This document shows, one piece after another, positions 55,223-63,911 of a stretch of 64,000 nucleotides of DNA. The notes below the pieces were generated by a model, which saw nothing but the letters and a program-made list of their open reading frames with translations, searched no databases and was not told the DNA's origin. Every line of letters starts with the position of its first letter. Position 1 is the stretch's first letter. This DNA comes from Pseudomonas sp. TCU-HL1 (GTDB lineage: Bacteria > Pseudomonadota > Gammaproteobacteria > Pseudomonadales > Pseudomonadaceae): positions 1,178,001 to 1,242,000 of the forward strand of contig NZ_CP015992.1 in NCBI RefSeq assembly GCF_001708505.1, given 5' to 3'. The position numbers and the translations under genes are program-made.

Positions 55223-57241
55223 TCAGGCTCCTGCGTCCGCGGGGCTGGAAGTCAGTGGCAGGCGCAGCGTGAAGCGGGTGCCCTGGCCGGGCTTGGATTG
55301 CACTTCCATCTGGCCCTTGTGGTTGTTGGTGATGATGAAATAGGACACCGAGAGGCCGAGCCCGGTGCCCTGGCCCACTTCCTTGGTGGTGAAGAAGGGT
55401 TCGAAGATGCGTTTGCGAACGTTCTCGGGAATGCCCACGCCATTGTCTTCTACCTGGATTTCCGCCCAGGGCGGACTCAGGCGGGTGCGCAGGCTGATGC
55501 GGCCTTCCTCGTCGTCCTCGCGCAAATGGATGGCTTGCGCGGCGTTCTTCAGCAGATTGAGCAGGACCTGCTCCAACTCATTGGCGGTGCCCGGCACAGG
55601 CCCAAGGTCCGCATCGAACTCGCGGCTGATCTGCAGGCCTTTGAAATCGAAGCCCTCGGTCAGGTCGAAGTCGTTACTAGCGATCTCCAGTGCCTGGTCG
55701 ATCAGCACCGGCAACTGGCAGGGCGCCAGTTGCCGGTTGCTGCGACGGCTGAAGGCCAGCATGTGGGTGACGATCTTCGCCGCGCGGGCGCCGGCCTGGT
55801 GGATATCATCCAGCAGCTTGGGCACTTCGCGGGCATCCAGGTACAGGTTGACCGCTTCCAGGCTGATGCCGTTGATGGCGGCCTGTTCCTGGTTGCGGTC
55901 CAGCTCCGGGGAGATGCGTCGGCGAATGTTCTGCACGTTGTGCAGGATGGCCCCCAGGGGGTTATTGATTTCATGGGCCATGCCGGCGGCCAGGCCGCCC
56001 ACCGAGAGCATTTTCTCCGATTGCACCATCAGCTCTTCCATGGATAGGCGCTGGGTGATGTCGTCGATCCGGATCACCACGCCACGACCGGTACCGCCCA
56101 TCAGCGGGTAGAAGGTCAGGGCGTAGTGCTGGACGTTCTCGCCGACCCGCCAGCTCACCCGCTCCACCTTCTCCACTTTGTGTTTTTCGGCGGTCAGGCG
56201 GATTTGCGGGAGGAAGGGTTTGAGTGAAGGGAAGGCGAGGAACACCGGCTGGTTCAGGGCATCGTCCATGGGTGTTCCGGAGAGGGCGCTGGCTTCCTGG
56301 TTCCATTGGGTGACGTAGAGCTGCTCGTCCAGGGCGATTAGCGCCGAGGGCATGGAGTCGATGATGCTGTTGAGGTAGTTCTGGAACCCCGTGAGCTTTT
56401 TCTCGATCTTGCTGCGCACCTGCACTTCCAGCTCCAGCTTGCGGTTGGAGTGGCGGGTTTCCTCGGCCAGTTCATGGGCCTGGTCGAAGGCGGCCTGGGC
56501 GTCGTCGCGGGCGCGCTTGAGTTGCTGCTCGCGGGCCTCGATGCGGCTGAGCATGGTGTTGAAGGCATCGGCCAGGCTGCCGATTTCGTCGCGGTTGCCT
56601 CGTGGCGCGCGCAACGCGTAGTTCTCTTCACGGGTGACTTGGCGTGAGAGTTCCTCGAGACGGCGAATCGGCCGGGTGACCATGCGTTTTATCTGCCGCG
56701 CGATCAGCAGCCAGAGCAGCACGCTGCACGCGAGGATCGCCAGGCTGGCGGTCAGGGTGCCGGTGTAGAACACGCCGGGTAGTTCGCTGGAGGCAACCAG
56801 CAGCAGGTGACCGGGACTCTTGCCGGGGATGGGCAGCTCGGTGAGGTGAGTGGTGCGGAACTCCTGCCGGCGCCAGCGTGGCAGCTCCGACGCCGTCAGG
56901 GGCAGGTCGAGCTGCTCGCCCCGCTGCAGGTGCGCCAGAAGGCGGCCGTCGCTGTCGTACAGGGCCGCGGCGCGAAGTGGGGTATAGCCGTCCAGGCGTG
57001 CCAGCATCTGTTTGGCGCTCTCTTCCGAGGCTAGCGCCTCGGGGCCGAGGGCGGAGGTGGCGAAGAGGCGGCCCACGGTCACCAGCCCCTGCGGTGCGAC
57101 GCTTTCCTGGGATATCCAGTAGGCGGCGCTGATAAAGGCCAGATTGGCGATGAGCAGGACGGTGGCGAGAAGCACCAGCAGGGCGGCGAGCAATTTACGG
57201 CCGACCGACAGGTTCTCGAGGCGCTGACGCAGGCTGGTCAA
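55223..57241 (-). CDS. Membrane sensor histidine kinase (PA4398 type)
   Basis: A 672-residue kinase. Membrane helices lie at about 16-40 and 160-182 with a periplasmic sensor domain between them. A HAMP domain (about 183-235), a coiled coil (about 240-290), a PAS domain (about 295-405), HisKA with phospho-acceptor His423 (GMAHEINNPLGAIL) and the ATPase domain (NLLKNAAQAI, VEDNGVGIPE, GTGLGLSVSY) follow. The HEINNP motif is typical of the NtrB-like class. The P. aeruginosa homologue has been linked to swarming and biofilm formation. A REC-GGDEF-like gene lies one gene upstream on the same strand and is the likely partner. Confidence 0.93.
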   Translation of the reverse strand: MTSLRQRLENLSVGRKLLAALLVLLATVLLIANLAFISAAYWISQESVAPQGLVTVGRLFATSALGPEALASEESAKQMLARLDGYTPLRAAALYDSDGRLLAHLQRGEQLDLPLTASELPRWRRQEFRTTHLTELPIPGKSPGHLLLVASSELPGVFYTGTLTASLAILACSVLLWLLIARQIKRMVTRPIRRLEELSRQVTREENYALRAPRGNRDEIGSLADAFNTMLSRIEAREQQLKRARDDAQAAFDQAHELAEETRHSNRKLELEVQVRSKIEKKLTGFQNYLNSIIDSMPSALIALDEQLYVTQWNQEASALSGTPMDDALNQPVFLAFPSLKPFLPQIRLTAEKHKVEKVERVSWRVGENVQHYALTFYPLMGGTGRGVVIRIDDITQRLSMEELMVQSEKMLSVGGLAAGMAHEINNPLGAILHNVQNIRRRISPELDRNQEQAAINGISLEAVNLYLDAREVPKLLDDIHQAGARAAKIVTHMLAFSRRSNRQLAPCQLPVLIDQALEIASNDFDLTEGFDFKGLQISREFDADLGPVPGTANELEQVLLNLLKNAAQAIHLREDDEEGRISLRTRLSPPWAEIQVEDNGVGIPENVRKRIFEPFFTTKEVGQGTGLGLSVSYFIITNNHKGQMEVQSKPGQGTRFTLRLPLTSSPADAGA

Positions 57242-57287
57242 GGAGGTGGATATCCGAGGCTGGACTGAAGGGCAGGTTAGCGCGGGG

Positions 57288-58199
57288 TCAGGTGACGGGC
57301 AATCCGCGCTGGTGCAGGTGGGCCTTCAGGCGTTCATGGAGGCTTTCCAGGTGCGGCAGTCTGAGCCGGTGGCGGGTGGCGGTCGCGCAAGCGTGGCCGA
57401 GCAGGTAGCTGATCTCGGTACGGCGCCCGTTGGCGACGTCCTGGTACATGGAGGAATAGTTCGCCGCGGTGGCCTGGATCACGCGTAGCACTTCGTCGTG
57501 CAATCCCTCGGCGGCGTCCGGCTGGCCGCAGCGTTGCAGCAGCTCGCTCAGTTCCGCGCACAGCACGCCGACTTCAGCGGGGTGCTCGGCCAGGCCGCCA
57601 TTGCGGCAGTCGTGCAGTACAGTGAGGGGATTGATGGCGCAGTTCAGCGCCAGCTTTCGCCACAGGCGCGACAGAATGTCCGGCGTCCAGCCATGGGGAA
57701 TGCCCGCTTGCTCCAGATCGGCCAGCCAGCCCGGCGCGGCCGGTTGCAGCGGGTCGCCGAGCCAGGTGAAGCCGTGACCGGCAAAGACCACGCGGAAGTC
57801 TGCCTCGCGAAAAGCGCCCTCGGTGCTGGAGGCGAGCACGCAGCGAGCGTGGGGCAGGCGCAGGGCGACGGCATTCTGGCTGCCCAGGCCGTTCTGCAGG
57901 AGGATCAGTTCGGCGCCGGGGGCCAAGCGCTGCAGCAGGGGCTGAACTGCGGCTTCGGCGTCGTAGGCCTTGCAGGCTACCAGCAGTCGGCTGATGGGGC
58001 CGGGGTGGCTGGGCAATTCGGCAGGGATCGGGTACTGGTGGGCCTTGCCTTGTTCCACCAGGGTCAGGCCTCCCGCGTCTTCATAGGCCTTGAGGCGAAC
58101 CCGGTCGCGCAGCAGCAGGTGTACCGGTAGTCCGTTGCGCGCCAGGCGCGCGGCCCAGAGGCTGCCGAGACTTCCGGCGCCGACGATGTGCCAGGTCAT
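57288..58199 (-). CDS. panE: 2-dehydropantoate 2-reductase (ketopantoate reductase)
   Basis: A 303-residue NADPH enzyme of pantothenate (coenzyme A) synthesis. The dinucleotide loop is IVGAGSLGSLWAARLARNG (residues 4-22); KACKxYD-like VACKAYDAE and the catalytic Lys in LWRKLALNCAINPLTVL are family motifs. It overlaps the response-regulator gene by 4 bp and is followed by the histidine kinase after 46 bp, so a metabolic gene sits inside a signalling transcript. Confidence 0.93.
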   Translation of the reverse strand: MTWHIVGAGSLGSLWAARLARNGLPVHLLLRDRVRLKAYEDAGGLTLVEQGKAHQYPIPAELPSHPGPISRLLVACKAYDAEAAVQPLLQRLAPGAELILLQNGLGSQNAVALRLPHARCVLASSTEGAFREADFRVVFAGHGFTWLGDPLQPAAPGWLADLEQAGIPHGWTPDILSRLWRKLALNCAINPLTVLHDCRNGGLAEHPAEVGVLCAELSELLQRCGQPDAAEGLHDEVLRVIQATAANYSSMYQDVANGRRTEISYLLGHACATATRHRLRLPHLESLHERLKAHLHQRGLPVT

Positions 58200-59158
58200 G
58201 GCTGCGGCAGGCGCAGGGCCGTGACCCGGCCGCTGGCATAGGCTTCAGGCAGCATGGTGGCGGCCTTGTCCAGCAGCTCTTCGGCATCCAGCGGCAGGGC
58301 CTTGGTGTCCAGGCCCACGAGGGAGATGCCGGCCTTGAGGGTGATGAAACCTTCGCTGGTCTTGAAGGCTTTCAGATTCAGCCCTTCGTGCAGGCGGCGG
58401 AAACTGCTGGGCGAGCATTCGTGCAGGTCGTCCAGCAGGGTGATCAGGCCGAAGTGGCTGTCGTCCACGCGGGTCAGCACGTCCAGCGGGCGCACCAGTT
58501 GCTGCAGGCGCCGGGCGACCCCGTGCAACAGTTCGTTGTAGAAGGTTTCGCCGTACTGCTGGCGCAGTTGCGGCGCATCCAGTAGACCGATCAGCAGATA
58601 GCACAGCGCGCCGCCACGGGATTCCACCTGGCGCAGGCTGTCGGTCAGCTTCTGTCGCAGGTAGCGCGGGTTGCCGAGGCCGGTGAGGGAGTCGACCAGG
58701 TTGCGCTGTTCCAGGCTGGCGATATTCTGGGTGAGCAGGCGGTTTTCCTGCAGCAGGCGTTGCAGGGTGTTGCACAGGCGGTCGGCGGCGTAGACGCGCG
58801 GAACCAGCTGTTCGCTCATGGCTGCCTTGCTGATGAAGTCGTCCACCCCACGGTCGAACGCCTCGCCCAGGACGTTTTCACCTTCCTTGCCGGTGAGCAG
58901 GATGATGTAGCTGTAGTGATCGGTCATCTCGTCGAGCTGGCGCACCCGCGCGGTAAGCTCCAGGCCATCGATCTCGGGCATCAGCCAGTCGGCGAGGATG
59001 ACATTGGCCGGCTTGTGCTCCAGCAACTGCAGGGCCTCGCTGGCGCTGCTGGCGAAGCGCAGATCCTGGTAACCGGCCTGGCTCAGGGTACGGCCGATCA
59101 TGGCGCTGGAGAACTTGGCATCGTCCACCACCAGGATGCTGAGGTGAGGGTTGGGCAT
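58196..59158 (-). CDS. Response regulator with degenerate GGDEF domain (PA4396 type)
   Basis: A protein of about 320 residues. The receiver domain (1-125) has the acidic pair in LVVDDAKFSS, phospho-acceptor Asp57 (ILADWLMPEIDG) and the LLTGKEG switch region. After a coiled coil comes a GGDEF-like domain (DSLTGLGNPRYLRQKLTDSL), but the signature is replaced: where an active enzyme reads R-x-GGDEF this one reads RVDDSHF. It should therefore not make cyclic di-GMP and may bind or sense instead. The start is the ATG at 59158; a TTG at 59173 is also in frame and neither has a strong ribosome site. Minus-strand TATCAT near 59200 may be a -10. Confidence 0.9.
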   Translation of the reverse strand: MPNPHLSILVVDDAKFSSAMIGRTLSQAGYQDLRFASSASEALQLLEHKPANVILADWLMPEIDGLELTARVRQLDEMTDHYSYIILLTGKEGENVLGEAFDRGVDDFISKAAMSEQLVPRVYAADRLCNTLQRLLQENRLLTQNIASLEQRNLVDSLTGLGNPRYLRQKLTDSLRQVESRGGALCYLLIGLLDAPQLRQQYGETFYNELLHGVARRLQQLVRPLDVLTRVDDSHFGLITLLDDLHECSPSSFRRLHEGLNLKAFKTSEGFITLKAGISLVGLDTKALPLDAEELLDKAATMLPEAYASGRVTALRLPQP

Positions 59159-59297
59159 TTGGCAGGCTCGCAAGGGGAGTGGGACAACGGAGTATGGCGT
59201 TATGATATCAAGCCTCTTGCAGGTTGCCTTGTCGCCCTACCGTTCTGCCGGTTGCGGACTGCTGGGGAAGGCCCCGTAAGACGGCTTGTCGCTCGGT

Positions 59298-59303
59298 TAT
59301 AAT
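59298..59303 (+). promoter_or_regulatory. Likely yajQ -10 element
   Basis: A perfect TATAAT 79 bp before yajQ. No clear -35 is seen. Confidence 0.5.
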
Positions 59304-59381
59304 GGGTGCGCATTTTTAACCGTCAAGCCAGGCGCTTTCATATCCGTGATGCAGATCGCGCCGTCTATCTGGAGGAATCCC

Positions 59382-59861
59382 ATGCCCTCGTTCGACGTGG
59401 TGTCCGAACTGGACAAACACGAAGTCACTAATGCCGTCGATAACGCCATGAAGGAGCTCGATCGCCGCTACGACCTGCGCGGCAAGGGCAGTTTCGAGTT
59501 CAAGGAGCTGACGGTCACCCTGACGGCCGAAGCGGACTTCCAGCTGGAGCAGATGCTGGAAATCCTCAGGATGGCTCTGGTCAAGCGCAAGATCGACGTC
59601 CAATGCCTGGAGATCAAGGATTCCTACGCATCCGGCAAGGTCGTGAAGCAAGAAGCCTTACTGCGTGAAGGTATCGACAAGGAACTGGCGAAAAAGATCG
59701 TCGCCCATATCAAGGAAAGCAAGCTCAAGGTCCAGGCCGCGATCCAGGGTGAGCAGGTTCGTGTCACCGGCAAGAAGCGCGACGACCTGCAGGAAGCCAT
59801 CGCTGCCCTGCGTGCCAAGGAGTTTGGCATGCCCCTGCAGTTCAACAACTTCCGCGACTGA
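59382..59861 (+). CDS. yajQ: YajQ family protein (nucleotide/cyclic di-GMP binding)
   Basis: A 159-residue protein of two ferredoxin-like domains. MPSFDVVSELDKHEVTNAVD opens the family and VRVTGKKRDDLQEAIAALR is near the end. In Xanthomonas and P. aeruginosa relatives have been reported to bind cyclic di-GMP. The ATG at 59382 follows GGAGGAAT; the longer open frame upstream contains the promoter. Its neighbour on the left is the degenerate GGDEF regulator on the other strand. Confidence 0.94.
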   Translation: MPSFDVVSELDKHEVTNAVDNAMKELDRRYDLRGKGSFEFKELTVTLTAEADFQLEQMLEILRMALVKRKIDVQCLEIKDSYASGKVVKQEALLREGIDKELAKKIVAHIKESKLKVQAAIQGEQVRVTGKKRDDLQEAIAALRAKEFGMPLQFNNFRD

Positions 59862-59913
59862 GTGGAACCTTCGCGGCCGATTCGCGTCGCAACCCTGGAG
59901 TCCGTTGAACCTT

Positions 59914-59947
59914 CGCCGCCATGGCTTGTGCATGGCGGCGGGGTTTT
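59914..59947 (+). terminator. yajQ terminator
   Basis: A 10-bp stem CGCCGCCATG / CATGGCGGCG followed by GGGTTTT. Confidence 0.8.
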
Positions 59948-59976
59948 GCATTGCTGAAATACTCAGGAGAACGCCC

Positions 59977-60804
59977 ATGGAGATGAACGTCGACCAATTG
60001 GTGAAAGTATCCGAGGCCTGGTTGCCCATACTGCTGGAATACAGCGGCAAGCTGACGCTGGCCTTGCTCACCCTGCTGATCGGCTGGTGGCTGATCAATC
60101 TGCTGACCGGCAGGGTCGGCACCCTGATGCAGCACCGCCGGGTCGATCGCACCCTGCAAGGGTTCATTGGCAGCCTGGCCAATATCATCCTGAAGGTCCT
60201 GCTGATGGTCAGCGTGGCCTCGATGATCGGCATCTCGACCACCTCCTTCGTTGCGGCCATTGGTGCGGCGGGCCTGGCCATCGGTCTGGCGTTGCAGGGT
60301 AGCCTGGCGAACTTCGCCGGCGGCGTGCTGATCCTGCTGTTTCGCCCGTTCAAGATCGGTGACTGGATCGAGGGGCAGGGCGTGGCCGGGACGGTGGACA
60401 GCATCCAGATCTTCCACACCACCCTGAAGACCGGCGACAACAAGGTGGTGATCGTGCCCAACGGCAGCCTGTCCAACGGCAATATCACCAACTACTCGCG
60501 GGAGAAGACCCGCCGGGTGGATATCAATATCGGTATCGATTACGACTGCGACATCAAGCGTGCCAGGCAGGTGCTGTTGGATATCGCTCACGATCCCCGT
60601 GTCCTCAGGAACCCCGAGCCGGTGGTATTCGTCACCGGGCTGGGCGAAAGCGCAATCAACATCTCCCTGCGAGTCTGGGTCGCGACGAACGACTATTGGG
60701 CGGTGAACTTCGACTTCATCGAGCGCGCCAAGGAAAAGATGGACGAAGCGGGGATCAGCATTCCGTTCCCCCAGCGGGTCGTGAAGCTGGTGCAGAGTGC
60801 GTAA
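59977..60804 (+). CDS. mscS: Small-conductance mechanosensitive channel (MscS)
   Basis: A 275-residue MscS-family channel that opens under hypo-osmotic shock. Three N-terminal membrane helices end in the pore-lining AAGLAIGLALQGSLANFAGG and the following LFRPFKIGDWIE linker, both typical of MscS. The cytoplasmic beta and alpha/beta domains follow (VVIVPNGSLSNGNITNYS). The ATG at 59977 follows CAGGAGAA; the open frame reaching back to 59665 overlaps yajQ. The ISL3 copy begins 17 bp after its stop and separates it from its terminator. Confidence 0.95.
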   Translation: MEMNVDQLVKVSEAWLPILLEYSGKLTLALLTLLIGWWLINLLTGRVGTLMQHRRVDRTLQGFIGSLANIILKVLLMVSVASMIGISTTSFVAAIGAAGLAIGLALQGSLANFAGGVLILLFRPFKIGDWIEGQGVAGTVDSIQIFHTTLKTGDNKVVIVPNGSLSNGNITNYSREKTRRVDINIGIDYDCDIKRARQVLLDIAHDPRVLRNPEPVVFVTGLGESAINISLRVWVATNDYWAVNFDFIERAKEKMDEAGISIPFPQRVVKLVQSA

Positions 60805-60813
60805 CGCACCCGA

Positions 60814-60821
60814 ATAAACAA
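60814..60821 (+). repeat. Target-site duplication, left copy (ISL3)
   Basis: ATAAACAA, identical to 62127-62134; eight bases is the usual duplication of the ISL3 family. Confidence 0.92.
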
Positions 60822-62126
60822 GGTTCATCGCGCTTTCCCGGGGAAGGCGGCCTTGATTTTCAGGAAGAAGTAGGCCGAGTCCCGGAAGCCATAGGCCATG
60901 CGTTTGATCACCTTGATGCGGTTGTTCACCCCCTCCAGAACACTGGTGTGCATGGGGAAGCGAGCACTGGCGAGGATGCCCCGAGCGTATTTGCGCAGGT
61001 TGCGCGCAAAGCGCTGTAGCGGTGCGAGGCCGCTTTCCTGGGCATGTCGCAGCCAGGCCCGCCAGCGCCGCCAGCCTTCCCGCACGCAGGGGGCGTACCA
61101 GACTTCCTTCAGAGCATCCTTGAGCACATAGACAGTAGCCAATGGCTGGTTGGCGTCGAGGAGCTCCTGCAACTGCACGGCCTGTCCGTCCTTGAGGTTT
61201 TCGCGATTGCGCAGCAACAGCCAGCGGCTTTGCTTGACCACCTTGCGCGCCGGTTTGTCTTCGCGCAGGAGGTTGGCTTGGTCGACCCGGATACGGTCGA
61301 TCACGTCACGACCGTAGCGCGCCACCACATGAAACAGGTCGTATACCACTTCGGCCTGCGGGCAGTGCTGCCGCACTTCCAGGTCGAAAGCGGTGTTCAT
61401 GTCCATGGCCACCGCCTCAATCTGCTGGCAGTGCTCGCCGAGTAATTCGAAGAACGGGCGGATCGCCTCACGGCTGTTGCCGTGCCCCACCCACAGCACC
61501 CGCGTGCGCTCGGCATCCATGATCACCGTGGCGTAGCGATGGCCTTTGTGCAGGGCGAACTCGTCCATCACCAGCCGACGCACCTCGCCTGGCTCAAACG
61601 CGCCAACCGAGGCTTCCAGGCGGCGCTTGTCGAGTGTCTTGAGGGTGTGCCAGTGCAGGCCGGTGAGGCGGCTGACGTGGCTGATCGGCAACAGTTGCAG
61701 CAAGCCCTCGAGCCAGACTCGCAAGCGCTGGGTCAGGCGGGAGGCTGGCTCCAACCAGTCAATCCGTTCGGTCACCCGCCCACAATCCAGGCAGTCGACG
61801 CGGCGCACCGGCAGTTGGAGCAGCACACGCTGATCCAGCAGGTCACGGTCACGCACCTGACGAATTCGCCGCTCGTGGATCAACGGACTGGGCTTGGCAC
61901 ACCGGCTGCAAATCGGTAAGTGCTCGGCCAGGGGCTCAAGACTGATTAGCAGGGTGTCGTGAGTGGCTTGGCGACAGGCGACGACCGCGTAGCCTGGCCA
62001 GAAAGCAGCAAGATCAATAGGATGCACGGCGGCAGCAGGGAGTGGGGGTTGGTTCGTTTGGCGACTGCCAATCTACCCACTTTCCTGACTGTCAACTCGC
62101 TCTTTCCCCAGAATCCGCGAAGAACC
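60822..62126 (-). mobile_element. ISL3-family insertion sequence, apparently complete
   Basis: A 1305-bp element with imperfect inverted ends, GGTTCATCGCGCTTTCCC on the left and GGTTCTTCGCGGATTCTG on the right (read inward). It is flanked by an exact 8-bp duplication and contains one intact transposase gene whose stop lies inside the left repeat. The insertion split mscS from the hairpin at 62129-62158; removing the element and one duplication restores a continuous sequence. The undamaged duplication suggests recent arrival. Confidence 0.95.
60825..62027 (-). CDS. tnpA: ISL3 family transposase
   Basis: A 400-residue DDE transposase. The N-terminal zinc-ribbon-like part has CSRC (around residue 40) and DCLDCGRV. 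Catalytic acidic residues are likely in VMDEFALHKGHRY, AVAMDMNTAF and SVLEGVNNRIKVIKRMAYG. Length and motifs match ISL3 members common in Pseudomonas. The start is taken at 62027 (MHPIDLAAFWPGY); no frame damage is seen, so it should be active. Confidence 0.95.
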   Translation of the reverse strand: MHPIDLAAFWPGYAVVACRQATHDTLLISLEPLAEHLPICSRCAKPSPLIHERRIRQVRDRDLLDQRVLLQLPVRRVDCLDCGRVTERIDWLEPASRLTQRLRVWLEGLLQLLPISHVSRLTGLHWHTLKTLDKRRLEASVGAFEPGEVRRLVMDEFALHKGHRYATVIMDAERTRVLWVGHGNSREAIRPFFELLGEHCQQIEAVAMDMNTAFDLEVRQHCPQAEVVYDLFHVVARYGRDVIDRIRVDQANLLREDKPARKVVKQSRWLLLRNRENLKDGQAVQLQELLDANQPLATVYVLKDALKEVWYAPCVREGWRRWRAWLRHAQESGLAPLQRFARNLRKYARGILASARFPMHTSVLEGVNNRIKVIKRMAYGFRDSAYFFLKIKAAFPGKAR

Positions 62127-62134
62127 ATAAACAA
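62127..62134 (+). repeat. Target-site duplication, right copy (ISL3)
   Basis: ATAAACAA, identical to 60814-60821. It overlaps the first bases of the following terminator stem. Confidence 0.92.
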
Positions 62135-62158
62135 GGCCGGCTTATGCCGGCCTTGTTT
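62129..62158. terminator. Bidirectional terminator, originally shared by mscS and ampG
   Basis: A 12-bp stem AAACAAGGCCGG / CCGGCCTTGTTT (62129-62158). It still serves ampG; mscS is now 1.3 kb away because of the ISL3 insertion. Confidence 0.9.
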
Positions 62159-62171
62159 CTATCTGCGGTAA

Positions 62172-63911
62172 TCAGGACTGCTCGGGGGAGCCGGGGGCCG
62201 CAGGCGAGTTGGAGGAACCGTTCTCCTTGGGCTGCTGGCGGTCGCGACCCCATTGAATGGCGATCAGCACCAGGGTGGGAATACCCAGCAGGGCCGTGAG
62301 CATGAAGAAGTTGTGGTAGCCCACGCTTTCCACCATCACGCCCGAGTAGCCGCCGATCAGGCGCGGCAGCAGCAGCATGATGGAGCTGAGCAGGGCGTAC
62401 TGGGTGGCCGAAAACTTCAGGTTGGTCAGGCTCGACAGGTAGGCGACGAAGGCCGAGGTGGCCAGTCCCGCGCTGAAGTTGTCGCAGGAGATGGTCAGAA
62501 TCAGCATGTTCAGGTGCGGGCCCATATCACTCAGGGCCACGAACATCAGGTTGGTTGCCGCCGAACTGACGCCGCCGATGAAGAGAATGGGCAAGATGCC
62601 GAAACGCACGATGAGCAAGCCGCCAGCGGCCGCGCCGAGCAGCGTCATCACCAGGCCGAACAGCTTGCTGACGCTGGCGATCTGCTCCTTGGTGAAGCCC
62701 TGGTCGATGTAGAAGACGTTGGCCATCACGCCCATCACGGTGTCCGACATCCGGTACGTGGCGATCAGGCCGAGCAACAGCAAGGCCTGCCAGCGGTATC
62801 TGTGGACGAACTCGTTGATCGGCGTCAGCACCGGTGCCATCAGCAGGCGGCCGGCAGCAGAGAAGCAGGCCAGGGTGATCAGCAGGAACAGGGTACCGCG
62901 GGGCCAGGCGCCGGAGGAGAACGCCTTCGCGGCCGCGGCGACGGTCACCAGGATCACGATTAGCACGATGATCGACACCGCCTGGTGGACGAAGTCGAAG
63001 TTCGGCATCACCTTGCCCCGTGCGGCGACCAGCAACTGGCGGCGCTGCTGGCTGAGCAGTTCGCGCACCGGCATGATCTGGCGCATGCCCCAGGGCGACA
63101 GGCAGGTGACGAGGAAGATGGCGTAAAGCGCCGCGCGTGGCCACGCGCGGTCGAGCAGTCCGGTGACCATCGCTGGCAACGAAATCAACATCACCAGCAG
63201 GATCAGCACCGACGACAACTGATGCTTGAGCTTGAAGCGCGAGGTCGTGCTGGCGGCCGGCAGGTCCACTGGGGGTTCGCGCATCCACAGGCTGGTGATC
63301 AGCCCCGGCAGCATCAGCAGGGCGAACAGCAGGTAGGTGCCGGCCCAGGCGCCGTACTCATAGACCTTGACGGTAGAGCCGAACCACTCAGCGAAGTAGA
63401 GCGCTCCGGCAGTCGCCAGCAAGGCGGCGACGCGGTAGCCAGTCATGTAGCTGGCGGCGAGGGCCGCCTGGCGGTTGTCTTCGGCGATTTCCAGGCGGTA
63501 GGCGTCGATGGCGATGTCCTGGGTGGCCGAGGCGAAGGCCACGATCACTGCCAGGGCGATCAGCCAGGTGAGGTTCGTCTGCGGATCGCACAACGCCATG
63601 CCTACCAGCCCGAGGCCCACCAGTGCCTGGGACAGCACCAGCCAGGAACGCCGGCGGCCGAGGCGGCCCAGCAGCGGCAGGCGCCATTGGTCGAGCAGGG
63701 GCGACCAGATCCATTTGAAGGCGTAGGCCAGGCCGATCAGGCTGGCGAAGCCGATGGTCTCGCGGGATACCCCGGCCTCGCGAAGCCAGACGGAGAGGGT
63801 GGAAAACACCAGCATGTACGGCAGGCCGGCGGCGAAGCCCAGCAGCAACAGGGAAAGGGTGGCCGGCGAGGCATAGGCGGCGATGGCGGCGCGCCAGGAG
63901 CGATGGGACAT
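62172..63911 (-). CDS. ampG: AmpG-family muropeptide permease
   Basis: A 579-residue inner-membrane MFS transporter with 12-14 hydrophobic segments. LLLGFAAGLPYMLVFSTLSVWLREAG (in parts) and SRETIGFASLIGLAYAFKWIWSPLLDQW (in parts) are AmpG signatures. It imports GlcNAc-anhydroMurNAc peptides released during wall turnover, feeding recycling and, in Pseudomonas, AmpR-controlled AmpC beta-lactamase induction. It corresponds to PA4393 and ends 14 bp from the shared terminator. The hydrophilic C-terminal tail is short. Confidence 0.95.
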   Translation of the reverse strand: MSHRSWRAAIAAYASPATLSLLLLGFAAGLPYMLVFSTLSVWLREAGVSRETIGFASLIGLAYAFKWIWSPLLDQWRLPLLGRLGRRRSWLVLSQALVGLGLVGMALCDPQTNLTWLIALAVIVAFASATQDIAIDAYRLEIAEDNRQAALAASYMTGYRVAALLATAGALYFAEWFGSTVKVYEYGAWAGTYLLFALLMLPGLITSLWMREPPVDLPAASTTSRFKLKHQLSSVLILLVMLISLPAMVTGLLDRAWPRAALYAIFLVTCLSPWGMRQIMPVRELLSQQRRQLLVAARGKVMPNFDFVHQAVSIIVLIVILVTVAAAAKAFSSGAWPRGTLFLLITLACFSAAGRLLMAPVLTPINEFVHRYRWQALLLLGLIATYRMSDTVMGVMANVFYIDQGFTKEQIASVSKLFGLVMTLLGAAAGGLLIVRFGILPILFIGGVSSAATNLMFVALSDMGPHLNMLILTISCDNFSAGLATSAFVAYLSSLTNLKFSATQYALLSSIMLLLPRLIGGYSGVMVESVGYHNFFMLTALLGIPTLVLIAIQWGRDRQQPKENGSSNSPAAPGSPEQS

